From Mycetocola saprophilus (lineage in GTDB: Bacteria > Actinomycetota > Actinomycetes > Actinomycetales > Microbacteriaceae), in contig NZ_JOEC01000002.1 in assembly GCF_000718085.1 (NCBI RefSeq), positions 682,001 to 746,000 of the forward strand: a stretch of DNA of 64,000 nt. The letters run 5' to 3'. Under the pieces are notes generated by a model. It searched no databases. It was not told the origin of the DNA and saw only the letters and a list, made by a program, of their open reading frames with translations. Position numbers and translations under genes: made by a program. Shown here in pieces: positions 16,959 through 25,686 of the stretch. Every line of letters begins with the position of its first letter. The stretch's first letter is position 1.

Positions 16959-17152
16959 TATTCCCCCATGGAATAGAAGTGATTGATTGATTTCAAAGAT
17001 ACGTGCAGCCTGGGGCACTTCAGGACGAAAACTACGGATTTTTCATAACGTTTGAGCCACGAATGCTCGTTATGTTCCCACAGTCGAATACACGGTCCGA
17101 AATCCCAGATAATGAGTGCTTTTATGACCCCCGGAGAGGGGGCGCTGAGACG
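16959..17152. other. Intergenic region upstream of the surface protein gene
   Basis: Notably AT-richer than its surroundings and without a convincing gene. It must hold the promoter of the LAETG gene (minus strand). A dyad CATAACG...CGTTATG (17044-17050 and 17068-17074, 17-nt spacer) is the only operator-like structure seen. Short plus-strand reading frames here have no ribosome sites. Confidence 0.35.
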
Positions 17153-17191
17153 ACAAAATGCGCCGATCTCCCCGAGGGAAATCGGCGCATT
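17153..17191 (-). terminator. Terminator of the pst operon
   Basis: Hairpin AATGCGCCGAT...ATCGGCGCATT (17157-17167/17181-17191), followed on the minus strand by TTTTGTCG. It lies about 100 nt after pstB, with a duplicated pstB tail in between. Confidence 0.8.
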
Positions 17192-17209
17192 CCGTAATGG
17201 CCATATGGT

Positions 17210-17259
17210 GGTGCGTGGTTATCCGAAGCGACCCGAAACGTAGTCCTCGGTGGCCTGGA
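17210..17259 (-). repeat. Duplicated 3' end of pstB (extra copy)
   Basis: A 50-bp exact copy of 17280-17329, 70 bp further along. The source holds the last 13 codons of pstB, its TAA and about 9 nt beyond. The copy follows the real stop, is not in frame with it, and therefore looks like a recent tandem duplication without coding role. Confidence 0.9.
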
Positions 17260-17279
17260 TGCCTGGACCTGGCGGTCTG

Positions 17280-17329
17280 GGTGCGTGGTTATCCGAAGCG
17301 ACCCGAAACGTAGTCCTCGGTGGCCTGGA
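17280..17329 (-). repeat. Source copy of the pstB tail duplication
   Basis: Identical over 50 bp to 17210-17259; this copy is the functional end of pstB including its TAA stop (17289-17291). Confidence 0.9.
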
Positions 17330-18068
17330 CGTTGGGCTGAGTGAAGATCGTGTTGGTGTCGTCGTACTCGATCAGCTTTCCGGGCTGGCCGGTGCCGGCG
17401 ATGTTGAAGAACGCGGTCTTGTCCGAGACGCGGGAGGCCTGCTGCATGTTGTGGGTCACGATCACGATCGTGTACTCCTTCTTCAGCTCCTCCATCAGGT
17501 CCTCGATCGCCAGGGTCGAGATCGGGTCCAGTGCGGAACACGGCTCATCCATCAGCAGAATGTCCGGGGAGACCGCGATCGCGCGGGCGATGCACAGACG
17601 CTGCTGCTGTCCACCGGACAGGCCCGAGCCGGGACGGTCGAGACGGTCCTTGACCTCGTTCCAGAGGTTGGCACCGCGCAGCGACTTCTCCACCAGGTCG
17701 TCGGCGTCAGACTTGGAGATGCGGCGGTTGTTGAGCTTCACACCGGCGAGCACGTTCTCCTTGATCGACATGGTCGGGAACGGGTTCGGGCGCTGGAACA
17801 CCATACCCACCTGACGGCGCACGAGCACCGGGTCGACGCCGGGACCGTACAGGTCGTCACCGTCGATCAGCACCTCACCCTCGACGCGGGCGCCGGGGAT
17901 GACCTCGTGCATGCGGTTCAGCGTGCGCAGGAAGGTGGACTTGCCACAACCGGACGGACCGATGAACGCGGTGATGCTGCGCGGCTCAATGGTCAGGGAG
18001 ACACCCTCCACGGCACGGAACTTGGAGTAGTAGACGTTGAGGTCGCGGACCTCGATGCGCTTAGACAC
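17289..18068 (-). CDS. pstB: Phosphate ABC transporter ATP-binding protein PstB
   Basis: 259-residue ATPase of the high-affinity phosphate importer. Walker [10 protein letters not shown] (about 34-42), Q-loop region [14 protein letters not shown], signature [15 protein letters not shown], Walker [14 protein letters not shown] and switch His VTHNM are all intact. The [10 protein letters not shown] stretch is specific to PstB. It lies 19 nt after pstA as the last gene of pstSCAB; its final 13 codons are duplicated downstream. Expression should be phosphate-controlled through the Pho-box-like repeat before pstS, with attenuation at the pstS-pstC hairpin. Confidence 0.97.
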   Translation of the reverse strand: MSKRIEVRDLNVYYSKFRAVEGVSLTIEPRSITAFIGPSGCGKSTFLRTLNRMHEVIPGARVEGEVLIDGDDLYGPGVDPVLVRRQVGMVFQRPNPFPTMSIKENVLAGVKLNNRRISKSDADDLVEKSLRGANLWNEVKDRLDRPGSGLSGGQQQRLCIARAIAVSPDILLMDEPCSALDPISTLAIEDLMEELKKEYTIVIVTHNMQQASRVSDKTAFFNIAGTGQPGKLIEYDDTNTIFTQPNVQATEDYVSGRFG

Positions 18069-18087
18069 GGACTATTCCTTCGGGTTT

Positions 18088-19143
18088 CTATCGGGAGAGC
18101 TTCGGGGAGAAGATGCGGGCGATCAGGCGACCGAGGAGGTTCAGGGCCATCACGATCAGGATCAGGGTGAGCGCGCCGGTCCAGGCACGGTCGAGGAACT
18201 GCTGCGGGTCGGCGCCCTGCTGCGAGTACGAGGAGTACACAAACAGCGGGAGGGACATCATCCGGTCGCTGAAGAGGTTGTAGTTCATCGACTGGGTGAA
18301 GCCGGCCACGATCAGCAGCGGCGCGGTCTCACCGATCACGCGGGCGACCGCGAGCAGCGAACCGGTCACGATACCGGCGAGCGAGGTGGGCAGGACCACC
18401 TTGATGATCGTCAGGTACTTGGGAACACCCAGGGCCAGGGAGGCTTCTCGCAGCTCGTTGGGAACCAGCTTGAGCATTTCCTCGGTCGAGCGCACCACCA
18501 CAGGGATCATCAGCAGCGACAGCGCGATGGATCCGGCGATACCCAGGCGGATACCGGGACCGAAGATCAGTGCGAACAGGGCGTAGGCGAACAGACCGGC
18601 CACGATCGAGGGGATACCGATCATGATGTCGACCATGAAGGTGATCCACTTGGCCAGCTTGCCGCGGCCGTACTCGACCAGGTAGATGGCGGTGAGGATA
18701 CCGATCGGGATCGAGATGATCGCGGTGGCCAGGGTGATCAGCAGGGTTCCCACGATCGCGTGCAGCGCTCCACCGCCGGCGTCGGTGACGTTCCGCATCG
18801 AGGTGGTGAAGAACTCCAGGTCGAAGCGGGCGAGGCCCAGGCCGATCGTGGTGGCGGCCACCGAGATCAGCGGCACCAGCGCGAGCAGGAAGGCCAGGGT
18901 GACCAGCGAGGTCATCAGGCGGTCCTTGGCCTTCCGCGAGCCCTCGACAACCAGCGAGAGAAGGTACACCAGGACCACAAACAGGACCGCGGTGACCACC
19001 ACGATGCCGGGGATCGAGGGGTTGCCCATCAGCAGGGCAATGCCGGTGATGATGATCGCGGATCCCAGCAGGACCCAGGCCGGCGTGTAGCGCGGGAGCT
19101 TGCCCGCGGTGAGGGCGTTAGCAATCGGGGCGACGGTGGACAT
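18088..19143 (-). CDS. pstA: Phosphate ABC transporter permease PstA
   Basis: 351-residue membrane permease with about seven hydrophobic helices. The ATPase-contact loop EASLALGVPKYLTIIKVVLP and the ARVIGETAPLLIVAG segment are typical of PstA. It is longer at the N-terminus than E. coli PstA, with extra hydrophobic segments as in other actinobacteria. The start ATG overlaps the pstC stop by one base (TAATG), so the two permeases are coupled and probably made in equal amounts. Confidence 0.96.
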   Translation of the reverse strand: MSTVAPIANALTAGKLPRYTPAWVLLGSAIIITGIALLMGNPSIPGIVVVTAVLFVVLVYLLSLVVEGSRKAKDRLMTSLVTLAFLLALVPLISVAATTIGLGLARFDLEFFTTSMRNVTDAGGGALHAIVGTLLITLATAIISIPIGILTAIYLVEYGRGKLAKWITFMVDIMIGIPSIVAGLFAYALFALIFGPGIRLGIAGSIALSLLMIPVVVRSTEEMLKLVPNELREASLALGVPKYLTIIKVVLPTSLAGIVTGSLLAVARVIGETAPLLIVAGFTQSMNYNLFSDRMMSLPLFVYSSYSQQGADPQQFLDRAWTGALTLILIVMALNLLGRLIARIFSPKLSR

Positions 19144-20081
19144 TAGTTGGCTCCCGAGAATTCTTTACGACGCGCGACGATGGCTCGAGCAATGAAGTTC
19201 ACCGCGAAGGTGATCACGAACAGGATCAGGCCGGTTGCGATCAGGACGTTGACGCCGGTGCCGTGGGCCTCGGGGAAGTTCAGCGCGATGTTCGAGGCGA
19301 TCGTGTTGGGGTTCTCGGACTGCAGCAGCACAAACGAGATCACGGTGCTGGGCGAGAGGACCATGGCGACGGCCATGGTTTCACCCAGCGCGCGGCCGAG
19401 GCCGAGGATCGAGGCGGAGACGAGGCCCGAGCGGCCGAAGGGCAGCACGGCCATCTTGACCATTTCCCAGCGGGTGGCACCGAGGGCCAGGGCGGCCTCC
19501 TCGTGCAGCTTCGGAGTCTGGAGGAACACCTCGCGGGCCATCGCCGTGATGATCGGCAGGATCATCACGGCGAGCACAATCGCGACGGTGAGGATGGTGC
19601 GTCCGGTACCCGAAACCGGGCCGGAGAAGATCGGGATCCAACCGAGGTTGTCGGTCAGCCAGGCGTAGACCGGCTGCACGGCCGGGGCCAGAACCTTGAT
19701 GCCCCAGAGACCAAAGACCACCGAGGGAACGGCGGCCAGCAGGTCGATCACGTAGGCGAGGCCCTGAGCCAGGCGGCGCGGTGCGTAGTGGGAGATGAAC
19801 AGTGCGATTCCCACGGCCAGCGGCACGGCGATCAACAGGGCGAGGAACGCGGCCCAGACCGTACCGAAGGCGAGCGGACCAACGTAGGTCCAGAAGTTTG
19901 AGGGGGAGCCCTTGAGCTCGGTGGTGTCGGCGCCGAGGGCGGGGATTGCTTCAACGATCAGGAAGATGGCCACCGCGGCCAGGGCCACGAGGATGAGGCT
20001 TCCAGCGATCAGGGTACTCCGGGCGAAAACGCGGTCACCCAGACGGATGACGGGTTTAGGCCGTTCGGTTTGAGTGGTCAT
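19143..20081 (-). CDS. pstC: Phosphate ABC transporter permease PstC
   Basis: 312 residues from the ATG at 20081. A TTG 48 nt upstream is in frame but lies in the loop of a strong intergenic hairpin, so I reject it. There are about six membrane helices. PstC signatures include LPIITAMAREVFLQTPKLHE, EAALALGATRWEMVKMAVLP and LGRALGETMAVAMVL. It forms the channel with PstA. The 81-nt gap after pstS holds a 14-bp GC-rich stem-loop that likely limits expression of pstCAB relative to pstS. Confidence 0.96.
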   Translation of the reverse strand: MTTQTERPKPVIRLGDRVFARSTLIAGSLILVALAAVAIFLIVEAIPALGADTTELKGSPSNFWTYVGPLAFGTVWAAFLALLIAVPLAVGIALFISHYAPRRLAQGLAYVIDLLAAVPSVVFGLWGIKVLAPAVQPVYAWLTDNLGWIPIFSGPVSGTGRTILTVAIVLAVMILPIITAMAREVFLQTPKLHEEAALALGATRWEMVKMAVLPFGRSGLVSASILGLGRALGETMAVAMVLSPSTVISFVLLQSENPNTIASNIALNFPEAHGTGVNVLIATGLILFVITFAVNFIARAIVARRKEFSGAN

Positions 20082-20113
20082 AGTCGACGGTGCCCTCGGC
20101 TCCTTGTCTCGCC

Positions 20114-20145
20114 GTCGTGGCCCGGCCAAAAGGCCGGGCCACGAC
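20114..20145 (-). promoter_or_regulatory. Intercistronic stem-loop between pstS and pstC
   Basis: Perfect 14-bp arms (GTCGTGGCCCGGCC/GGCCGGGCCACGAC) around a four-base loop. No T tract follows on the minus strand, so it is more likely an mRNA stabiliser or partial attenuator that leaves excess pstS message than a full terminator. Confidence 0.7.
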
Positions 20146-20162
20146 GAGTGTGATGTGGGGTG

Positions 20163-21281
20163 TTACTTGATGCTTCCGACGGCGGTAGCAACCTTCTTGG
20201 AGAGGTCGGCCGACAGCGGCGCGTTTCCGGCCTTCTCGGCGGCGGCCTTCTGGCCGGCCTCGGAGGTGATGTACTCGAGGTAGGCCTTGGTCAGGGTGCC
20301 CTGAGCCGGGTCCTTGTAGGTCTCGCAGGCGATGGCGTAGGAGACCAGGACGATCGGGTAGTGGCTTGCATCGGTGGTCTTGCGGTCCAGCTTGATGGCC
20401 AGGTCGTTGGCTCCACGGCCCTCAACCAGCGGCGATTCGGCAACCACGGCGGCTGCGGCATCGGCCGAGTAACCGACGAACTTGTCGCCAACCTTGACCT
20501 TGACAACGCCCAGCTTGCCGGCGCGCGAGGCGTCTGCATAACCGATCATGTTGGTGCCGTTGGTGACGGCGTCAACCACACCCGAGGTGCCCTGTGCACC
20601 CTCGCCACCGGTGTACGGGAAGTCGTCGGCCGGCTTCTCGGTCCACACGTCGGGTGCGTTCTGGTTCAGGTAGTCGGCGAAGTTCTTGGTGGTACCCGAA
20701 GCGTCCGAGCGGTGCACGGCGTTGATCTTGGCGTCGGGGAGCTTGGCGTCCTTGTTCAGGGCGACGATCTCGGGGGCGTTCCACTGGGTGATCTTGCCCG
20801 AGAAGATGCCGGCCAGGGTGGCGGCGTCCAGGTTCAGGTCCTTGACTCCGTCAACGTTGAAGATCACGGCGATCGGGGAGATGTACACGGGGATGTCGAT
20901 GGCCTTGGTGTCTGCCTTGCAGGTACCGAAGGAACCGGCGAGCTCCTCGTCCGAGAGGGCCGAGTCGCTACCGGCGAAGGCGGCGCCACCGGCGATGAAG
21001 GACTTACGACCAGCACCCGAACCGGACGGGTCGTAGTTCACGGTGACCTTCTCGTTGGCGGTCTGGAAACCGGCACCCCAGGTGGTCTGTGCGGTGCCCT
21101 GGCTCGATGCGCCAACGCCGACGAGCTCACCGGAGAGGTTGCTGGCCGCGGGGGAGTCGGAGGCCGACCCGGATGCCGAGGGCGAGCCCTCGTTCGCTGC
21201 ACACGAGGTGAGGGCGAGGGCGGTGATCGCGGCGACAACCGAGACGCGCGCTACCGAAGAAAACTTCACGGGTACTTCCAT
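20163..21281 (-). CDS. pstS: Phosphate-binding lipoprotein PstS
   Basis: 372-residue periplasmic-type phosphate-binding lipoprotein. The signal ends in a lipobox (ALALTSCAA). Phosphate-binding motifs are visible: GVGASSQGTAQTTWG near the N-terminus, VNYDPSGSGAGRKSF, and AVHRSDASGTTKNFADYL. It captures phosphate for PstCAB. ATG at 21281; as with the BMP lipoprotein, a GTG 12 nt inside is preceded by a GGA-type ribosome site and may be the true start. Upstream lies a triple GTTCACC-like repeat that fits a RegX3/PhoP box, matching senX3-regX3 elsewhere in the window. Confidence 0.96.
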   Translation of the reverse strand: MEVPVKFSSVARVSVVAAITALALTSCAANEGSPSASGSASDSPAASNLSGELVGVGASSQGTAQTTWGAGFQTANEKVTVNYDPSGSGAGRKSFIAGGAAFAGSDSALSDEELAGSFGTCKADTKAIDIPVYISPIAVIFNVDGVKDLNLDAATLAGIFSGKITQWNAPEIVALNKDAKLPDAKINAVHRSDASGTTKNFADYLNQNAPDVWTEKPADDFPYTGGEGAQGTSGVVDAVTNGTNMIGYADASRAGKLGVVKVKVGDKFVGYSADAAAAVVAESPLVEGRGANDLAIKLDRKTTDASHYPIVLVSYAIACETYKDPAQGTLTKAYLEYITSEAGQKAAAEKAGNAPLSADLSKKVATAVGSIK

Positions 21282-21360
21282 TCATAGTGGATTCGGGGCG
21301 AGCCTGCTGTCGGCTCACCGCCGAGGCTATGCCGCGATAGTGACAAGCATGCCGCGCGTT

Positions 21361-21388
21361 GGTGAACGGGAGGTTAACTCGGGTGAAC
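21361..21388 (-). promoter_or_regulatory. Pho-box-like direct repeats upstream of pstS
   Basis: On the minus strand GTTCACC, GTTAACC and GTTCACC recur at 10-11 nt intervals, 80-107 nt upstream of the pstS start. Direct repeats of GTTCACC-type units about 11 nt apart are the known binding pattern of actinobacterial phosphate regulators (PhoP/RegX3). Confidence 0.65.
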
Positions 21389-21495
21389 GGTTGGTGCCGC
21401 ACCGCGTGATTGCGCGGCGGCCAATTTCCCGATCTTGCCGAGCGTTTACCCAACGGTAGGAATCCGGCCGTTGCCGGTACATCCTGGACGCACGA

Positions 21496-21529
21496 CATAG
21501 CCCGCGTCATTGAGATGACGCGGGCTATG
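21496..21529 (-). terminator. Hairpin after the mutT1-like gene
   Basis: Perfect 15-bp arms (CATAGCCCGCGTCAT/ATGACGCGGGCTATG) with a TGAG loop, 14 nt past the stop at 21543. There is no U tract, which is common for actinobacterial terminators. It separates the ppk-mutT1 pair from the pst promoter. Confidence 0.65.
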
Positions 21530-21542
21530 AGCTTGGTGAAGA

Positions 21543-22478
21543 TTAGACCGGATTGGGGTGGGTCTCGATTGAGATGATGCCCGAACTCGGGTTGGTGGCC
21601 GAGAGGTGGACCACCGAGAAGTCGCCCGGGGCGAGGTCCGCGGCCGAGCGAATATAGCTGCCGGTCACGCTACCGGTGGCCAACGCGATCTCCCGCAGCA
21701 GCTCGGGAACCAGGGGCAGGTGTGAACAGATCACCGCGTTCTTGCCGGCGCTGACCCGCTTGCCGATGATGGCGCGCGGGTCCGCGCGGTCCTCCTCGAA
21801 CGCATCCTGGCTGATCTTGGCGCTGCGCTTCGGGGTGATCCCGGTGGAGGCGGCCAGCGGGGCAACCGTGGTGACGCACCGCACGGCATCGCTGGTGACG
21901 ATCTTTCGCGGTCCAAACGCGGCGATCATCGGAACCACCGCCTGGGCCTGGTCGAGCCCGCGCGGGGTCAGCGGACGCCCGGCATCGGTGCCGTCCCCGG
22001 CCGAAGCCGAGGCCGCCTTGGCATGGCGAAGCACCGTAATCGAGAAGGTGTGGGTCACACCCTCGGCCACGAGCTTGTCAAACACATCCACGATTTCGAC
22101 ATCGTGTCCGTAGGTGAGATAGGTGCGCGCCTTCTTCGGGGTGACCCATTCGATGGCGGCCACCTCGCGGTTCGGACGGAACTGCGAGGTGCGGATCGCC
22201 TCATCGCTGACAAACGCCGCCCAGTAGTGCACCACCTTGGTTTTGCCCGAGGGCAGCAGGTAGCGGCTCATCCCGAGCGGCACGCCGAGGTTGACCGACA
22301 GGCCGGTTTCCTCGCCGATCTCACGAACGGCCGTCTGCGGAAGGGTTTCGCCGGGATCTACCTTGCCCTTGGGGATGGTGACATCCCCATAGGCGGTGCG
22401 GTGGATGACGAGGACATGGACCTTGCCCTCGATCAGGCGCCAGCACAGGGCTCCGGCGGCATATACGGCTTTGTTCAC
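21543..22478 (-). CDS. MutT1-like Nudix hydrolase with histidine-phosphatase domain
   Basis: 311 residues with two domains. An N-terminal Nudix hydrolase (about 1-135) carries the box [22 protein letters not shown], cited here only by its key residues GETL...REIGEE. A C-terminal histidine phosphatase of the SixA type (about 145-290) begins at VLRHAKA. This is the architecture of mycobacterial MutT1, which sanitises 8-oxo-dGTP and may also act on diadenosine polyphosphates or RNA caps. GTG start, overlapping the ppk stop (GTGA), so it is coupled to polyphosphate kinase. The C-terminal RHG-type motif reads RHA, as in many SixA-like proteins. Confidence 0.85.
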   Translation of the reverse strand: MNKAVYAAGALCWRLIEGKVHVLVIHRTAYGDVTIPKGKVDPGETLPQTAVREIGEETGLSVNLGVPLGMSRYLLPSGKTKVVHYWAAFVSDEAIRTSQFRPNREVAAIEWVTPKKARTYLTYGHDVEIVDVFDKLVAEGVTHTFSITVLRHAKAASASAGDGTDAGRPLTPRGLDQAQAVVPMIAAFGPRKIVTSDAVRCVTTVAPLAASTGITPKRSAKISQDAFEEDRADPRAIIGKRVSAGKNAVICSHLPLVPELLREIALATGSVTGSYIRSAADLAPGDFSVVHLSATNPSSGIISIETHPNPV

Positions 22479-24649
22479 CTACGGTTCCTCGGACGTCGAC
22501 GATGGGTAATCTGCTGCAACAGCTTATCCTGCAGATCATCCAGCGGCGCACCCGTGTCGTCGAACGCATGACGGATCCACTCACCATCGGCCTGGAGATC
22601 CCAGGCCCCGGTCTGGTCGTCCATGGCCAGGTCAAACAGTTCGGTGATCTCGGCGATGTGACCGGGATCCACCAGGCGCACCAGGGCCTCGACCCGGCGA
22701 TCCAGGTTGCGGTGCATCATGTCGGCACTACCGATGAAGAGGTGCTGATCGCCGTCGTTCACAAACGAGAAGATCCGCGAGTGCTCCAGATAGCGGCCGA
22801 GGATCGAGCGTACCCGGATGTTCTCGCTGAGTCCGGGCACCCCGGGCATCAGCCCGCAGATGCCGCGCACCCACACCTCGACCGGAACGCCGGCCTGGCT
22901 CGCTCGATACAGTGCATCGATGATGGCCTCATCCACGATCGAGTTGACCTTGATCCGGATGCCGCTGGGCTTGCCCTCAAGCGCGTTGCGACGCTCGGTG
23001 TCGATGTGCTTCAGCAGTCCCTTACGCAGGTGCAGCGGTGCCACCAGCAGGCGCTTGAACTTCTTCTCGATCGCGTAGCCGGAGAGCTCGTTGAACAGAC
23101 GGGTGAGGTCGCGCCCGACCTGCGGGTCGGCGGTCAGCAGCCCGAAGTCCTCGTAGATGCGCGAGGTCTTGGGGTTGTAGTTTCCGGTACCGATGTGGCT
23201 GTAGGACACCAGCGATCCGTTTTCCTCACGGATGACGTGAGCGAGCTTGCAGTGGGTTTTCAGACCCACCAGGCCATAGACCACGTGCACGCCGGCCTTT
23301 TCCAGCTTGCGCGCCCAGGTGATGTTGGCCTGCTCGTCGAAGCGCGCCTTGACCTCGACCAGCGCGAGCACCTGCTTGCCGGCCTCGGCCGCGCGAATCA
23401 GGGCCTCCACGATGGGGGAGTCGCCCGAGGTGCGGTACAGGGTCTGCTTGATGGCCAGCACGTGCGGATCCGAGGCCGCCTGTTCCAGGAAGGCCTGGAC
23501 ACTGGTCGCGAAGGACTCATACGGGTGGTGCAGCAGCACGTCGCCGCGGGCGATGACCTCGAAGAAGTCGACCTTGCTGTTGGAATCCGAGGGTGCCAGC
23601 GCGGCGGCCGTGGTGGGCAGGCGCTTGGGGTAGTGCAGGTCCGGACGGTCGGCCCCGGCCAGGCTGAACAGCCCGCCCAGGTCCAGCGGTGCCGGCAGTC
23701 GGTAGATCTCCTGATCGGTGATATCCAGCTCGCGCACCAGCAGGCCCAGGGTGACCTGGTCCATATCGGCGCTGACCTCGAGCCGGATCGGCGGACCGAA
23801 GCGGCGACGCAGCAGCTCGCGTTCGAGGGCCTGGATGAGGTTTTCGGACTCGTCCTCCTCGATCACCACGTCCTCGTTACGGGTGACCCGGAACACGTGG
23901 TGTTCGAGGATCTCCATGCCCGGGAAGAGGTCGCCGAGGTGGCTGGCGATCACGTCTTCCAGCGAGATGAATCGTGCCGAACGCAGCGTCTCGGTGGGGT
24001 CCACGCGGATGAAGCGCGGCAGCATCTGCGGCACCTTGAGCCGGGCAAATTCCTGACGACCGGTCTTGGTATTGCGGATGCGCACGGCCAGGTTGATCGA
24101 GAGCCCCGAAATATAGGGGAAGGGGTGGGCAGGGTCCACCGCGAGCGGCATCAGGATCGGGAACAGTTGATCGGCAAAGTAGCTGTCGATTCGGCCGTGA
24201 TCGGCCTCGTCCAGATCCTCCCAGGTGACCACGCTGATGCCCGCCCGGGCAAGATCCGGGGACACCAGGTCGCGCCAGGCTCGGGCGTGACGCTCCTGCA
24301 GCTCATGGGCGGCAATGGAGATATCGTTCAGCACGTCCGCCGGGGAGCGACCCACGTTGGTCGGCACGGCCAGGCCGGTCAGGATGCGTCGCTTGAGACC
24401 GGCGACGCGCACCATGAAGAACTCGTCCAGGTTGGACGCAAAAATAGCCAGGAAGTTCGCTCGCTCCAGCACCGGAAGCGAGGCGTCCTCGGCCAGCTCC
24501 AGGACACGCTGGTTGAACGCGAGCCAGCTCAGCTCGCGGTCAAGATAGCGCTCCTCGGGGAGCGAGGGATCGGATTCGTCCAGTACCGCGTCGAAGTCAT
24601 CATCGTCGCCGCCGAGTCCGCTATAGAGAGCCACGTTTTCTTCAGCCAT
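22475..24649 (-). CDS. ppk: Polyphosphate kinase
   Basis: 724-residue PPK1, reversible transfer of ATP gamma-phosphate onto polyphosphate. Four-domain layout is evident: N-terminal domain with [19 protein letters not shown], head domain, and two PLD-like catalytic domains. The autophosphorylated His lies in [12 protein letters not shown], with [19 protein letters not shown] following and [32 protein letters not shown] near the end. The start ATG has a GGGGAA ribosome site. Upstream (24691-24709) two TGTGAA words form a weak Pho-like element. The pst, mutT1 and mshD neighbourhood supports a phosphate-reserve role. Confidence 0.96.
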   Translation of the reverse strand: MAEENVALYSGLGGDDDDFDAVLDESDPSLPEERYLDRELSWLAFNQRVLELAEDASLPVLERANFLAIFASNLDEFFMVRVAGLKRRILTGLAVPTNVGRSPADVLNDISIAAHELQERHARAWRDLVSPDLARAGISVVTWEDLDEADHGRIDSYFADQLFPILMPLAVDPAHPFPYISGLSINLAVRIRNTKTGRQEFARLKVPQMLPRFIRVDPTETLRSARFISLEDVIASHLGDLFPGMEILEHHVFRVTRNEDVVIEEDESENLIQALERELLRRRFGPPIRLEVSADMDQVTLGLLVRELDITDQEIYRLPAPLDLGGLFSLAGADRPDLHYPKRLPTTAAALAPSDSNSKVDFFEVIARGDVLLHHPYESFATSVQAFLEQAASDPHVLAIKQTLYRTSGDSPIVEALIRAAEAGKQVLALVEVKARFDEQANITWARKLEKAGVHVVYGLVGLKTHCKLAHVIREENGSLVSYSHIGTGNYNPKTSRIYEDFGLLTADPQVGRDLTRLFNELSGYAIEKKFKRLLVAPLHLRKGLLKHIDTERRNALEGKPSGIRIKVNSIVDEAIIDALYRASQAGVPVEVWVRGICGLMPGVPGLSENIRVRSILGRYLEHSRIFSFVNDGDQHLFIGSADMMHRNLDRRVEALVRLVDPGHIAEITELFDLAMDDQTGAWDLQADGEWIRHAFDDTGAPLDDLQDKLLQQITHRRRPRNRR

Positions 24650-24722
24650 TTCCCCATCTTGGCAGGTTATTTAGCGCGCCGCGCGGGAAATCTGTGAACG
24701 TTGTGAAAACTTCGAGACGAAA

Positions 24723-25598
24723 CTAAACCCGTGGACGGTGGTACTGCACGTCGATCGTGTCGGTCCGATAACCCAGCGAGCGATAGAGGCCCAGCGCGCC
24801 CGGGTTCGAGTCGTCCACGTACAGACTGGTGGTGGTCAGACCCAGCTCGGCAAAACGCGCCAGCCCGGCATTCATCAGGCGCCTACCGAGGCCCTGTCCG
24901 GCGGTTTCCGGGGCCACCCCGAGGACGTAGATTTCCCCGTCGGTGTCGCCGGGGAGCACCTTGAGCCAGTTATAGCCGATCAGATGACCGGCATCGTCGC
25001 GCACCAGCAGGAAGTTCTCGGGGTCGAACCAGTCCTCCCCGGTGCGGGCGTCGAGGTCCGCTCGCAGCAGCGCACCCTGCTCGGGATGGTCGCGGAAAAC
25101 CCGGGCATTCAGGGACACCCAGTCATCGGCATCACGTTCGGTGAGGAACGTGGAGATCAGCGGATCAATCGTCACCGGTCCGGGTGCCGCGGGCTCCAGC
25201 TCGCGCTCCAACCGGTACAGCACGCGTGCGCGCTCAAACTCGTGGACGCGGGCCAGGGCGGCGGCGGCCGGGTGATCCCCGTGAGCCCAGGCCGACAGCA
25301 GCCCGGCACCGGCGGTTCCCGCCAGCACCTCGCCGATCAGGGCGGTGCCGTGGCCGAGGCCGCGGTGGCCCGGATCGATCACGGCCTCAAACCCCACACC
25401 GTCGATCACCGCGGCACCCAGCAGGGCATCCTGGTTGTCTTCGACGGTAACCAATCGGGCGTTCCCGGCGGCCAGCGCGAGGCGGGACTGATCGTTGAAC
25501 GGCGGCTGCCGGTCGGCCTCATGCGCGCGGCGGATCAGCGCGTCAAGCGCATCGGCAATGTCTCCCGCGTTGCGGTCGGTGCGGATCTGGCGGCTCAC
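24723..25598 (-). CDS. mshD: Mycothiol synthase MshD
   Basis: 291 residues with two GNAT acetyltransferase domains. It transfers acetyl from acetyl-CoA to Cys-GlcN-Ins, the last step of mycothiol synthesis. The C-terminal active domain carries YVLGVAPETAGQGLGRRL and the conserved LYVDDSNPGALGLYRSLGY; the N-terminal half is degenerate (GHRGLGHGTALI). It is slightly shorter than the ~315-residue mycobacterial enzyme. The GTG start overlaps the stop of a 15-codon reading frame (GTGA), itself one of two duplicated copies of the mshD start region. The mshD-glnR neighbourhood matches that of Mycobacterium tuberculosis. Confidence 0.93.
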   Translation of the reverse strand: MSRQIRTDRNAGDIADALDALIRRAHEADRQPPFNDQSRLALAAGNARLVTVEDNQDALLGAAVIDGVGFEAVIDPGHRGLGHGTALIGEVLAGTAGAGLLSAWAHGDHPAAAALARVHEFERARVLYRLERELEPAAPGPVTIDPLISTFLTERDADDWVSLNARVFRDHPEQGALLRADLDARTGEDWFDPENFLLVRDDAGHLIGYNWLKVLPGDTDGEIYVLGVAPETAGQGLGRRLMNAGLARFAELGLTTTSLYVDDSNPGALGLYRSLGYRTDTIDVQYHRPRV

Positions 25599-25642
25599 GC
25601 GTGCTCTCCCACGTCTCGATTGGTGCGGAACCGGCGATTCAC
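25595..25642 (-). CDS. 15-codon mini reading frame 2, copy of the mshD start
   Basis: Encodes M-N-R-R-F-R-T-N-R-D-V-G-E-H-A from a GTG start. A GGGGAA site lies 8 nt upstream, its start overlaps the stop of mini frame 1 (GTGA), and its stop overlaps the mshD GTG (GTGA). The first ten residues parallel the MshD N-terminus (M-S-R-Q-I-R-T-D-R-N). It is one unit of a 44-nt tandem repeat. Probably not a functional peptide but a duplicated initiation module; translation is plausible because every unit keeps its own ribosome site. Confidence 0.45.
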   Translation of the reverse strand: MNRRFRTNRDVGEHA

Positions 25643-25686
25643 GCGTGGTTCCCCGTGTTGTGGTCGGTGAAGAGCTGGCGGCTCAC
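25639..25686 (-). CDS. 15-codon mini reading frame 1, copy of the mshD start
   Basis: Encodes M-S-R-Q-L-F-T-D-H-N-T-G-N-H-A from a GTG start that overlaps the glnR stop (GTGA). GGGGAGA lies just upstream inside the end of glnR. Its stop overlaps the start of mini frame 2. DNA identity to the real mshD start module is roughly three quarters over 44 nt. See the neighbouring unit and the finding on the start relay. Confidence 0.45.
   Translation of the reverse strand: MSRQLFTDHNTGNHA

Noticed and set aside
17192..17288. Extra gene formed by the duplicated pstB tail
   Set aside because: The copy is out of frame, without ribosome site, and lies before the operon terminator.
20082..20129. N-terminal extension of pstC from a TTG
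   Set aside because: The TTG lies in the loop of a strong intergenic hairpin and lacks a ribosome site; the ATG at 20081 gives the normal PstC start.
22502..24697. 731-codon plus-strand frame antisense to ppk
   Set aside because: Mirror of ppk codon bias; no ribosome site, no domain, Gln/His/Val-rich composition.
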